From: Leptospira ognonensis
GTDB lineage: Bacteria > Spirochaetota > Leptospiria > Leptospirales > Leptospiraceae
DNA length: 22,375 bases
NCBI RefSeq assembly: GCF_004770745.1
Contig: NZ_RQGD01000062.1
Location: 1 to 22,375, forward strand
Direction: 5' to 3'
Part shown: in pieces, positions 1-7,522 of the stretch
How the letters are laid out: each line of letters begins with the position of its first letter
Position numbering within the stretch: position 1 is the first letter of the stretch
Translations under genes and position numbers: made by a program
The notes under the pieces: generated by a model
Told to the model about the DNA's origin: nothing
What the model saw: the letters and a program-made list of their open reading frames with translations, nothing else
The model's database searches: none

Positions 1-74
1 ATAAGGATAATAAGGATAATAAGGATAATAAGGATAATAAGGATAATAAGGATAATAAGGATAATAAGGATAAT
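1..74 (+). repeat. 9-bp tandem repeat (aggataata), about eight copies
   Basis: The unit aggataata is repeated without a single mismatch from the window edge to position 75, and it probably continues upstream. In the coding frame it gives Lys-Asp-Asn per unit. Because the unit is a multiple of three, a change in copy number changes protein length without a frameshift. The identity at the DNA level, not only at the protein level, points to recent expansion by slippage. Confidence 0.95.
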
Positions 75-302
75 AGCGGGATTGGTGACAAAAAGAAGGA
101 TCTAGAAAAGTTAAGGGAGCAGAAAAGGCAAGAGACTTCCATCACGCCCGGTGACGATCAAGACTTAGGAGAGGCTATAAAAAGAATCAATCAAAAACCG
201 ACAGGGTATTGGAATCGTGAATATTATAGGCACAAGCAAGAGATATATATGAAAACATCTAGAGAGGAATTGGAAAAATCCATGAAAGAAGCGAAACCTT
301 AA
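1..302 (+). CDS. C-terminal part of an unrecognised protein with a Lys-Asp-Asn repeat tail
   Basis: The reading frame that begins with the codon at 3 stays open to the TAA at 300-302, so about 99 C-terminal residues are seen and the start lies outside the window. The visible part opens with eight Lys-Asp-Asn triplets, followed by a very polar segment (GDKKKDLEKLREQKRQE) and a short region rich in aromatic and basic residues (GYWNREYYRHKQ). There is no membrane segment in this part. Polar KDN-type tails follow TPR domains in some BatC-like proteins of the bat (aerotolerance) cluster, but nothing here proves that, and I do not assign a function. It ends one base before the convergent kinase gene, so no terminator fits between them and its transcript probably runs antisense into the kinase. 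Confidence 0.7.
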   Translation, partial: KDNKDNKDNKDNKDNKDNKDNKDNSGIGDKKKDLEKLREQKRQETSITPGDDQDLGEAIKRINQKPTGYWNREYYRHKQEIYMKTSREELEKSMKEAKP

Positions 303-303
303 T

Positions 304-2688
304 TTATGATTTGGAAATTGGTAAGGAAACCTCAAAAATGGTTCGGCCGGGTTTGCTTTCGACTTTGATTTCCCCACCATGAGATTCGATGATCTTTTTA
401 ACAATCGGAAGTCCCAGACCTGTTCCCATTCCTAAATCTTTTGTCGTGAAGAATGGCTCGAAAATATAAGATAGATTTTCTTTAGGAATTCCATGGCCAT
501 TGTCTTGTATGAATATAGATACCCTATCGCCTTTTGTTTTAGAGTAAACTTCAACTATACCACTTATTTTTGCTGTCGCCTGAAGGGAGTTATAAATCAA
601 ATTCGTCCATACCTGTACGAGCTCATCTGGATACCCGTATATTACAATGGTTTCCTCAACGCTTACATCGATTTGAGTTCCTTTTCGCCAAACATTCGCA
701 TACATTTGCAGAACTTCATCAATTCCTTGTTTTAGATTGAAATTTACTTTGTTTTCCTTTGGGCCAGAATAGGAATATTGCTTTAAGGCAAACACGATTT
801 TCGAAGCTCTGTCAACTGCCGAGTCTATAATTTTTAAATGAAATAATATTTGTTTATGCTCTAATGCATTTAAGAACAGTTCTCTGGTTTTAACAGAAGA
901 GAAAAAATTTCTATACTCTTCTGATAATTCCGTAATTCCCATATCAAAACATGAATCGCTGATCTCTTCTTCTTCTGAAAATCCAAAAGATTTTAATTTG
1001 AGAGCTAACTCTCTTTTCATTTTTAATTTTGAGTAAGTGGCTAGCTTGGGTGAATCGTGGCTGCCGAAAACAATTTGATGGATTATTTTTTCCTGCTCAG
1101 TCTCTATCCGCGAATCGGTATCATAAAAAAAATTAGTATGGTCTCTTAAAAAATTTGAGCTCGCCTTTATCGATGCCAGTGGATTATTGATTTCGTGTGC
1201 GACACCCGCAGCGATTCTTCCCAATGTGGACATTCTTTCGGCAAGTAACAGTTGTGATTGGGCATTTTCTAATTCTTTTAATTTTTGATGTAGTTCTTCT
1301 GTTCTCTCTTGGATCAGCAATTCTAAATTCTGGCGAGAATCTCTGACTTGGCTAATCATCTGATTGAAACTGGCTGTAATGATACCGATTTCATCAAAAG
1401 TTGTGATTTCAATTTTTGAAGTAAGGTCTCCCTTTTGCATTCTATGAATCCCTTCGAGTAGTCGATTTAAAGGATTAATAATATTTGCTTTGTGTAAGAT
1501 CGGATAAAGTAAACTAACCAAAACAAGTGTTGCTATCAAAGTAAGGATTAACCAAATAACTATAGAATGAATTTTTCTTCTATATTCTTTATAGGAAATT
1601 CCGATTAAAAAATGCTGATTCTTAACACTAAAATCACCCATCCAAAAAATTCCATTTGTTCCAGGAAATCCGCGTTCCAATTTGAACGTAGTATATGTAG
1701 GAATTCTGCTTTCTAGATTAGAAAAACTAGACACTGGTTTTTGGAATTTATTGATATTGAAAAAGGAGTCTTCAAGATTCAGAACGATATCTGCTTGGTA
1801 AACGATTGGATGAAGAGTGCCATTCTCTATTTGAGTTTTAACAAAATCTTTTTCTCTGTCGAGATCAATGATAAAGTCAGATTTATATCGACTGAAAAGG
1901 ATATTCGCAATTAGAGAGAGAACAAGAAAAAGTAGTGTCAGATTAAAAGACATGATCTTGAAACCAACATTTGATTCTGTGTATTCCTGATTCAGTGCTG
2001 TTAGTATGACGACGGTCACTGCTATAAATGTAACATTTGTTAATATAAATAAATAGGTATCATTGCCGAAAAATTGCATATCGACTAAAATGTTTAATAA
2101 TGACATCGAAAGTATACTGAGCGCAGCGAAAATAAAATTTAAAATTTGTTTTCTCGTGCGGACACTTGATCTTCGAAATTTGTATAAAAGTATCAGCAGA
2201 GCACCGAATAATTGCAGGCTAACGATTGTAGCGATGATGATGATACTACCTTGCAGTATAGGAATCGGACTAAACTGAGCCGGGACATAAAATTCTAACT
2301 TGCTATCGAAATCTATCTCTCTTTGAGAAAACCCCCACACGTTATAAATGACAGCGCCCATTCCTAAAAGGCTGGAAGCGAAAACCGCGCGCTTTCTCAC
2401 AGAAGGGTAATCATCCCTGCCGATACGAAAGGATGCGGATAGTAGAGAATTGCCTAGGAGGAGTATCGCCGGATTTTTTAGGAAAACGAAAACATACGCC
2501 GTCCATTCTTCGAGAAAGGAATTGCAGATGACCCAAGTTAAGCTCCATAAAAAGAGAGAAATTAGAAAATACCTGTAATCTGAAAAGGATTTCGGTAGTG
2601 AGTCTCGCTTGAACCAGAAGTAAAGAAATGCCGAGCCTGTGAGGAGTGAGAGCCCAAAATAATAGAAGCTGAAGAAATTTAGAACCAA
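304..2688 (-). CDS. Membrane sensor histidine kinase with HAMP domain and an insert in the dimerisation domain
   Basis: A 794-residue two-component sensor kinase. Residues 1-235 hold about seven hydrophobic segments (a 7TM-type input region). A further segment at 245-265, a probable extracytoplasmic sensor loop at 268-372 and a membrane segment at 374-397 follow. HAMP lies near 400-455 (NPLNRLLEGIHRMQKGDL), then a coiled coil. The H-box has His498 in AAGVAHEINNPL. ATPase boxes are N (Asn697 and Asn700), G1 (DNGHGIP, 729-735), F (FEPFFTTKD) and G2 (GMGTGLGL). About 90 extra residues, roughly 521-613, separate the two helices of the DHp domain. The start is a TTG: an in-frame stop lies three codons upstream and the next Met is at residue 110. 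No strong Shine-Dalgarno is seen. No response regulator gene is adjacent, so the partner is unknown and the signal cannot be deduced. Confidence 0.9.
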   Translation of the reverse strand: MVLNFFSFYYFGLSLLTGSAFLYFWFKRDSLPKSFSDYRYFLISLFLWSLTWVICNSFLEEWTAYVFVFLKNPAILLLGNSLLSASFRIGRDDYPSVRKRAVFASSLLGMGAVIYNVWGFSQREIDFDSKLEFYVPAQFSPIPILQGSIIIIATIVSLQLFGALLILLYKFRRSSVRTRKQILNFIFAALSILSMSLLNILVDMQFFGNDTYLFILTNVTFIAVTVVILTALNQEYTESNVGFKIMSFNLTLLFLVLSLIANILFSRYKSDFIIDLDREKDFVKTQIENGTLHPIVYQADIVLNLEDSFFNINKFQKPVSSFSNLESRIPTYTTFKLERGFPGTNGIFWMGDFSVKNQHFLIGISYKEYRRKIHSIVIWLILTLIATLVLVSLLYPILHKANIINPLNRLLEGIHRMQKGDLTSKIEITTFDEIGIITASFNQMISQVRDSRQNLELLIQERTEELHQKLKELENAQSQLLLAERMSTLGRIAAGVAHEINNPLASIKASSNFLRDHTNFFYDTDSRIETEQEKIIHQIVFGSHDSPKLATYSKLKMKRELALKLKSFGFSEEEEISDSCFDMGITELSEEYRNFFSSVKTRELFLNALEHKQILFHLKIIDSAVDRASKIVFALKQYSYSGPKENKVNFNLKQGIDEVLQMYANVWRKGTQIDVSVEETIVIYGYPDELVQVWTNLIYNSLQATAKISGIVEVYSKTKGDRVSIFIQDNGHGIPKENLSYIFEPFFTTKDLGMGTGLGLPIVKKIIESHGGEIKVESKPGRTIFEVSLPISKS

Positions 2689-2759
2689 AGCAAGCTAAAT
2701 GAGATCAGATCGTTACCGAGCGTCAACGAGATTCAGCGGGGAAGGGGGAAACGTTTATG

Positions 2760-2770
2760 GTGCATTGCAC
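2760..2770. promoter_or_regulatory. Operator-like palindrome 1
   Basis: GTGCATTGCAC is a perfect inverted repeat (GTGCA, one centre base, TGCAC). It sits just upstream of the putative -35 box of the transglycosylase promoter and is the first of three similar sites. The regulator is unknown. Confidence 0.5.
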
Positions 2771-2774
2771 AAAA

Positions 2775-2802
2775 TTGACTGGACAATGGTGCACTGCATA
2801 AA
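2775..2802 (+). promoter_or_regulatory. Putative sigma70-type promoter of the transglycosylase gene
   Basis: TTGACT (2775-2780) and CATAAA (2797-2802) are separated by 16 bases; they match the consensus at five and four of six positions. The start of transcription would fall near 2810, leaving a leader of about 35 bases before the ATG at 2846. The prediction rests on sequence match only. Confidence 0.45.
2789..2799. promoter_or_regulatory. Operator-like palindrome 2
   Basis: GTGCACTGCAT is the same palindrome as at 2760 with one mismatch in the last base of the right arm. It begins 29 bp after site 1 and lies in the spacer and first bases of the -10 box of the putative promoter, a position typical for repression. 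Confidence 0.5.
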
Positions 2803-2818
2803 AAGATGGTCTTACTGA

Positions 2819-2833
2819 TTGTGCGATGCACAA
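2819..2833. promoter_or_regulatory. Operator-like palindrome 3
   Basis: TTGTGCGATGCACAA has perfect 6-bp arms (TTGTGC / GCACAA) around GAT. Its core GTGCGATGCAC starts 32 bp after site 2, so the three cores lie about three helical turns apart. The site is in the predicted leader, directly in front of the Shine-Dalgarno GAGGT. Confidence 0.5.
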
Positions 2834-2845
2834 CGAGGTAAAAAC

Positions 2846-3511
2846 ATGATACGCGAAAATGGCAAAAAAATACTAAAATTCTCAATGATCCTGGCTTTAG
2901 TCTTTCTCTCCCTCTTTGAATCCTATGGCAAAACGAGTCGAGACGCCGATCTCTCGATCCAAAAGAGGGAAATCCAACGGATAGCCGATTATATTGGCAA
3001 CAAAAGACCAGGACTCCGTAGAAGCGAAAGAGAAGAATTGGCATCCGCAATCTATCAAAACTCCTTCTCCCTGCAGTTTCCAAAAAATTCAGAATTTGCA
3101 CGTGATAAAGACATAGATAAGATCGCCTTTCTTGTCGGAGTCATCCAAACAGAATCGCAATTTAAAAGGACTGCAAAATCACACAAAGGTGCGATGGGTT
3201 ACATGCAAATCATGCCAGAGACTGCGAAGTGGCTCGCGAAATCCAAATCTTTGCCTTATAAGGATAAAAAGGATTTGTATTCAGTCGATCTGAATGTTCG
3301 AATGGGTGTTCTCTTTTTGAATGATTTGATGAAAGAAACTGGTTCTCCGAAAGATGCCTTACTTGCTTACAATGCTGGTCTAGGTGGGTTTCGAAAGTGG
3401 GGTGGGCTCAGTGCTTATCCTAAATCTATCGCAACGCACTATCATACATGGAAAAATTTCAAAGAAAGTCATACCGTATATGAGGAGCTTGCATTCCTGA
3501 AAGCCCAATAA
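2846..3511 (+). CDS. Secreted lytic transglycosylase (SLT domain)
   Basis: A 221-residue exported enzyme predicted to cleave the MurNAc-GlcNAc bond of peptidoglycan with formation of a 1,6-anhydro product. Residues 1-28 form a signal peptide (basic start, then MILALVFLSLF). The SLT/lysozyme-like fold shows the catalytic Glu103 in QTESQF, GAMGYMQIMPETA at 115-127, and AYNAG at 184-188, all standard for family 1 transglycosylases. The ATG at 2846 is chosen because GAGGT (2835-2839) lies at good distance and the signal peptide follows at once. A TTG at 2819 would give nine more residues but lies in the third palindrome. The gene stands alone, with a promoter surrounded by three related palindromes. 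Alternatives within the family cannot be separated from this short sequence. Confidence 0.9.
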   Translation: MIRENGKKILKFSMILALVFLSLFESYGKTSRDADLSIQKREIQRIADYIGNKRPGLRRSEREELASAIYQNSFSLQFPKNSEFARDKDIDKIAFLVGVIQTESQFKRTAKSHKGAMGYMQIMPETAKWLAKSKSLPYKDKKDLYSVDLNVRMGVLFLNDLMKETGSPKDALLAYNAGLGGFRKWGGLSAYPKSIATHYHTWKNFKESHTVYEELAFLKAQ

Positions 3512-3579
3512 ATTTTACTTTACATTCCTAAGATTGGCTCCATCCTCTAATCCGTTTTTAAAACAAAGGTGGTTTAGGT

Positions 3580-4782
3580 ATGGAGCTTCTTCGAAGATAC
3601 GGATTGTATCTCGCTATTGTGTTGTCACTTGTCATTGTCATCGTTTTTTTCGTCTTTAAAAATGGTCAAGATGCAGATTCTGAAACGGGCCAAAGATCAA
3701 AACAAGATATGATGTCTAGTTCAAGTGATCCGTCTAGCAGCAATTATACTGGTGGAAGTGATGGCGGTTCTGGAGGTGAGATTCCAGAAGATGGTGCAAC
3801 TCCTGCCGTGTTACTGGAACAGTACCAAGAATGGGCACAGTATCCTCCTTATTCTCGCCCCATGTCGATTTTAAATCACGATTTGGCATTCCCTTTTATC
3901 ATTGAAAATTCACCCGACTATCAACTTGATCCTAAGACTAAAGAAGGCAACGGTTATGTCTGTCTTTTCCAACCAAAAACATGGTCGGTGGTTGGGAACA
4001 AAGATGTAATGTATGTTACGCTAGAATGTCGCGATAAAGCTCGCAATCGAGTGAAAATTTCGGTCGATTCACACCAAGTTTTTAGAGAATGGGAAGGTCA
4101 GAGATATGGATCTGTAAGCGCAGATGTAAATGATACAGGCTCAGATGGAGATCAGGTTAGGGGAGATAACATATATACCTTTGCTTGGAAACCACAGAAG
4201 GCAGATTGGGGGCAAATGTCTCTTGTGGCTAACATTACATATGGACCTGAGAATCTTAAAACAACCGTTACTGCTAGTTTTTTCTCTTCACCTTCTATTC
4301 CAGCTGAGTTTAGTGGCGTCTTCTCTGATTCCTTACAAGATGGATCTCTGATTGTAAGGGCGATTGTAAATGTATATAAGAAGGGTAAATACCATTTAGA
4401 AGCGAATCTAAAAGATGAGAAGAACGGCGAATACATCGCTTATGCAATTTATGATGGTGATTTAAAATCAGGATCAAATGAGGTTGAGTTTATTTTTTTC
4501 GGGAAGATTTTACGCGATAAAGATTTAGACGGTCCATACCTTGCTACCTCCTTTCGTGGTCATCGGGTAAACCTTCCGATTGATCCTGATTGGTACAACC
4601 AAGGTGAAGAAGGTTTAAGAAAGCTCCAAGCGGCAAAAACCACCGAACCGGATCGCGAGCTCGTGTATCCTTATAAAGATGAGTATAAAACAAAATTCTA
4701 TAAAGTTGAAAGTTTTGCCAAAGTTGTCTGGGATTCACAGGACAAACAAGACCGGATTCGCCAGATCAAAGCGTTAGAATAA
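3580..4782 (+). CDS. Membrane-anchored protein with Ig-like 'choice-of-anchor X' type domain, function unknown
   Basis: A 400-residue protein with one N-terminal membrane segment (residues 7-26), then a Ser/Gly/Asp-rich linker (about 30-68) and a large extracytoplasmic part. Around 185-205 it carries NDTGSDGDQVRGDNIYTF, a Gly/Asp-rich turn followed by a beta strand that is typical of Ig-like domains in bacterial surface proteins of the choice-of-anchor X type. A second beta-rich region follows (about 240-320). No catalytic motif is recognised. The start has a good Shine-Dalgarno (AGGTGG, 3567-3572). Only 8 bp separate the stop from the acylase gene, so the two are probably co-transcribed and may act together in the envelope. 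The pairing is inference; the exact role is unknown. Confidence 0.75.
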   Translation: MELLRRYGLYLAIVLSLVIVIVFFVFKNGQDADSETGQRSKQDMMSSSSDPSSSNYTGGSDGGSGGEIPEDGATPAVLLEQYQEWAQYPPYSRPMSILNHDLAFPFIIENSPDYQLDPKTKEGNGYVCLFQPKTWSVVGNKDVMYVTLECRDKARNRVKISVDSHQVFREWEGQRYGSVSADVNDTGSDGDQVRGDNIYTFAWKPQKADWGQMSLVANITYGPENLKTTVTASFFSSPSIPAEFSGVFSDSLQDGSLIVRAIVNVYKKGKYHLEANLKDEKNGEYIAYAIYDGDLKSGSNEVEFIFFGKILRDKDLDGPYLATSFRGHRVNLPIDPDWYNQGEEGLRKLQAAKTTEPDRELVYPYKDEYKTKFYKVESFAKVVWDSQDKQDRIRQIKALE

Positions 4783-4790
4783 GGAAAAAA

Positions 4791-7298
4791 ATGAATACTC
4801 TTGCCATAGCAAACGTTATCGCAAAGTTCAAAAAAAGACCCCTTCTTTTTGGAGGGGTTCTTTTTGTACTTTTGCTTCCTGTGGTTTTCCACTTTATTTT
4901 TTGGGGTCTTGTCGGCATAAAATCTCCAAAATATTCAGGAACCATCAAACATCCTTTTTTGACTTCAAAAGTTTCAATCTATAGAGATTCTGCGGGGATA
5001 CCGCATATTGAAGGCGGTGATGCGAAATCCAGTTATTTCGCGTTAGGCTATACTATGGCCCAGGACAGATTGTTCCAAATGGAGCTACAAAGGCGAGTGG
5101 GAAAAGGCGAACTCACTGAGCTCTTTGGAGAGGCTCTTCTTGAGTCAGATAAATTTTTGAAAACTCTGCTATTAAAAAAGACGGCAGAAGACTACGTAAA
5201 TGAAAAATCCCATCTTTATCCAGAAGCTTGGGAACAACTTGATTATTTTTTAGCAGGAGCAAATGCCTTTGTGGATGAGGGTGTCTACCCCATTGAATTT
5301 ACAATCCTCGGAGTGAAGCCAAAACCTTTCACGAGAGTAGATGCGGTCGCATTTTTATTTTATATGGGATTCTCCTTTGCTGAGGGTATCAAGTCAGACA
5401 GCCTTTTTACGATCCTCGAGTCTCAAGTTAGCGGTAGAATCGTATCTGAATTGTTTCCTAGATATGACCTAGAAGATGGAAATGTAACGATTATTGAATC
5501 TCAGCCAGGGATCCCATCTCTTTCAAAGGCAGATATCTTTAAGGCAGTAGAGAGACCAGTATCCTCTTCCGGCCAAAGCCAATCGAGTGAAGATTTGGTT
5601 CGCTCTCTTTCCCATGCTTTAGATGCGATCTCTTCTTTGTATTTCCCTGTCGAGCCTTTGGAAGGGAGTAATTCCTGGTTAATTGGACCTTCCCGTTCCG
5701 CTAGTGGAGGAGCCATTCTAGCCAATGATCCTCACATTGCACTGTCAAACCCTGGAACTTGGTATGAAGCTCATATCAAATTTCCCGGATACGAAAATTA
5801 CGGCTATTTTTTATCTCTTATTCCTTTCCCATTGATTGCACATAACAAGGAGAAGGCCTGGGGGCTCACCATGCTTGAGCAAGATGATGTGAACTTATAT
5901 GCAGAAACAGTCGAAGCCGGTAAGGTTTTATCTAAGGGCAAATGGATCGATTTGGAATCCTATGTTGATGAGCTACGGTTCAAGGATGGAAAGACTGAGA
6001 AGTTTATTGTAAAATCAACTCCTCACGGTCCTTTATTTACAGATCATATCAAGGGATATGATGGACGACCGATCAGTTTGTATTGGACACACCATCATAT
6101 GAAAAACCCACTTTTGGATGTTTTGTATAAAATGGGAAAATCGAATACATATTCTGAATTGGATGCCGCATCTGCGTTGATTGCAGCACCTGGGCTTAAC
6201 TTTAGTTATGCTGACTCCAAAGGAAATATTGCCTACTATTCAGTTGGAAAATTCCCGATCTTGAAATCAGGAAATCCTCGTAAAATCCTGGAAGGTTCGA
6301 CAGGTGAGAATGATGTAATTGGCTATGTCCCAAGTGAACAAAATCCAAAGCTGATAAATCCAAAAAATGGAATCATCGTCACCGCCAATAATAAAGTGAC
6401 CTCGGGAAAAATCCCAGGACTAATATCTGTCGAAGGGAATTGGCAACCTGCAGATAGATTTATTCGTATAACAAGCGTGCTAGGTAGACAGGAGAAGTGG
6501 ACCCTTGAGGAATTGGCGGGATTACAAACGGATACTTTTTCTTCCTTCGCACCATATTATTTGGATGTTGCACTTCCACACTTAGAGAGAGTAAAATCTG
6601 AAAATGGAAAACGTGCCCTGGCAATTCTTAAAAAGTGGGATTTTCATCATTTTACAGAGTCAGAGGGAGCCGCCATTTATGATGTTTTTTACTACTTTAC
6701 CTTGAAGAATGCTCTCAAGGATGAGTTAGGTGAGAAAAACTTTTTACTATACGGTGAGATAGCTGAATATTGGAATGCATATCGTGGATTGATAAAAAAC
6801 CCAAATTCTCTTTTTTGGGATGATATAACAACTGTTGGAGTCACTGAGACGCAAGGGGATATATTCGTAAAATCCTTCGAAGATTCCGTTACATATCTCG
6901 AAACGCACGTTTCAAAAAGCCCTTCTCTTTGGAAATGGAAAAGTCTTTATAAGATTAAACATCCCCATCCACTTGGCGTTGTCCCCTTGATAGGTGGTCT
7001 TTTTAACATTGGTCCCATGCCTGCTCCTGGCGGTGCAGAGGTGATCAATAATCTTAAATACAAGTTAATGAAGGAGGATTGGACAGCTACCTCAGGACCT
7101 TCCAAACGCCGAGTGATTGATTATGGTCGATTTAATGAATCTGTGACCCAATTGCCCATCGGGAATAGTGGGAATCTCGGCAGCCCGTACTATGGAAATT
7201 TAGTAAATGATTACAATCAGGGGAAGCACAGAAAGATAAACTTTTCATCAGAGAGCTACTCAAACGGAATGTTGATGGTCATGGAACCCTCAATGTAA
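4791..7298 (+). CDS. Penicillin-acylase-family (S45) Ntn hydrolase, membrane anchored
   Basis: An 835-residue precursor of the S45 amidase family, which cleaves itself and hydrolyses amide-linked acyl groups (penicillins, acyl-homoserine lactones, other N-acyl compounds). A membrane segment lies at about 18-43. The conserved alpha-chain motif is ALGYTMAQDRLFQMELQRR (84-102). The spacer ends at Gly292, and Ser293 in EGSNSW is the expected nucleophile and beta-chain start. Counting from it, His315 (LANDPH) is residue B23 and Asn533 (TANNK) is residue B241, as in the family. VEGNWQPADRF and the C-terminal GNSGNLGSPYYGNLV also fit. The start ATG is preceded by AAGGA. The uncleaved hydrophobic N-terminus suggests anchoring in the inner membrane rather than release. 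The natural substrate cannot be read from the sequence. Confidence 0.92.
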   Translation: MNTLAIANVIAKFKKRPLLFGGVLFVLLLPVVFHFIFWGLVGIKSPKYSGTIKHPFLTSKVSIYRDSAGIPHIEGGDAKSSYFALGYTMAQDRLFQMELQRRVGKGELTELFGEALLESDKFLKTLLLKKTAEDYVNEKSHLYPEAWEQLDYFLAGANAFVDEGVYPIEFTILGVKPKPFTRVDAVAFLFYMGFSFAEGIKSDSLFTILESQVSGRIVSELFPRYDLEDGNVTIIESQPGIPSLSKADIFKAVERPVSSSGQSQSSEDLVRSLSHALDAISSLYFPVEPLEGSNSWLIGPSRSASGGAILANDPHIALSNPGTWYEAHIKFPGYENYGYFLSLIPFPLIAHNKEKAWGLTMLEQDDVNLYAETVEAGKVLSKGKWIDLESYVDELRFKDGKTEKFIVKSTPHGPLFTDHIKGYDGRPISLYWTHHHMKNPLLDVLYKMGKSNTYSELDAASALIAAPGLNFSYADSKGNIAYYSVGKFPILKSGNPRKILEGSTGENDVIGYVPSEQNPKLINPKNGIIVTANNKVTSGKIPGLISVEGNWQPADRFIRITSVLGRQEKWTLEELAGLQTDTFSSFAPYYLDVALPHLERVKSENGKRALAILKKWDFHHFTESEGAAIYDVFYYFTLKNALKDELGEKNFLLYGEIAEYWNAYRGLIKNPNSLFWDDITTVGVTETQGDIFVKSFEDSVTYLETHVSKSPSLWKWKSLYKIKHPHPLGVVPLIGGLFNIGPMPAPGGAEVINNLKYKLMKEDWTATSGPSKRRVIDYGRFNESVTQLPIGNSGNLGSPYYGNLVNDYNQGKHRKINFSSESYSNGMLMVMEPSM

Positions 7299-7303
7299 AA
7301 ACT

Positions 7304-7331
7304 GCGGGGATTTTTTGAAATACTTCCCCGC
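7304..7331 (+). terminator. GC-rich hairpin after the acylase gene, possible weak terminator
   Basis: GCGGGGA (7304-7310) pairs with TCCCCGC (7325-7331) across a 14-base loop that itself contains six T. It begins 5 bp after the stop of the acylase gene. There is no T-run after the stem, so intrinsic termination is uncertain; it could also protect the mRNA end. Confidence 0.35.
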
Positions 7332-7342
7332 CCTAACGAGAC

Positions 7343-7369
7343 TGGGTGGGGAACTAGACCCGCCACCCA
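7343..7369. repeat. Inverted repeat TGGGTGG...CCACCCA
   Basis: Perfect 7-bp arms with a 13-base loop lie 11 bp after the previous hairpin. The non-coding stretch 7299-7522 otherwise holds a further hairpin at 7448 and the AT-rich front of the next gene. Two adjacent GC-rich hairpins are a common form of small dispersed intergenic elements, but I cannot test copy number from one window. Confidence 0.5.
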
Positions 7370-7447
7370 ATGACTTCCGTTTATCACTTTCACCATCCGT
7401 CGTCTACGATTCCTTAAAATTCAGAAGATTTTTTAAAAAAATGTTCG

Positions 7448-7466
7448 GACATCTTCCTCAGATGTC
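7448..7466. promoter_or_regulatory. Inverted repeat GACATCT-N5-AGATGTC
   Basis: Perfect 7-bp arms with the loop TCCTC lie 56 bases before the TPR gene. The short symmetrical shape suits either an operator for a dimeric regulator or a small hairpin in the leader. No T-run follows directly, so it is not a clear terminator. Confidence 0.4.
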
Positions 7467-7522
7467 GCATAGATCTGATTTTTTCCGCGCTCTGATAAAA
7501 TCCTGTCGATAGTTGAGATAGA

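Noticed and set aside
1..75. CRISPR-like array
   Set aside because: Units are 9 bp and contiguous with no spacers, and they lie in an open coding frame.
165..404. Leftward open frame of 79 codons
   Set aside because: It is antisense to the end of the first gene and overlaps the kinase end; no protein features of its own.
2757..2803. Sigma54 promoter or NtrC site suggested by TGGTGCA and TGCA repeats
   Set aside because: The GG and GC elements are not at the required -24/-12 spacing, and the sites have a centre of one to three bases, unlike NtrC.
2819..2845. TTG start nine codons upstream for the transglycosylase
   Set aside because: It falls inside the third palindrome and lacks a ribosome site; ATG 2846 has GAGGT and is followed directly by a signal peptide.
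7315..7512. Open frame of 65 codons after the acylase gene
   Set aside because: It spans the hairpins, starts at a weak codon without a ribosome site and has no protein-like pattern; more likely non-coding.
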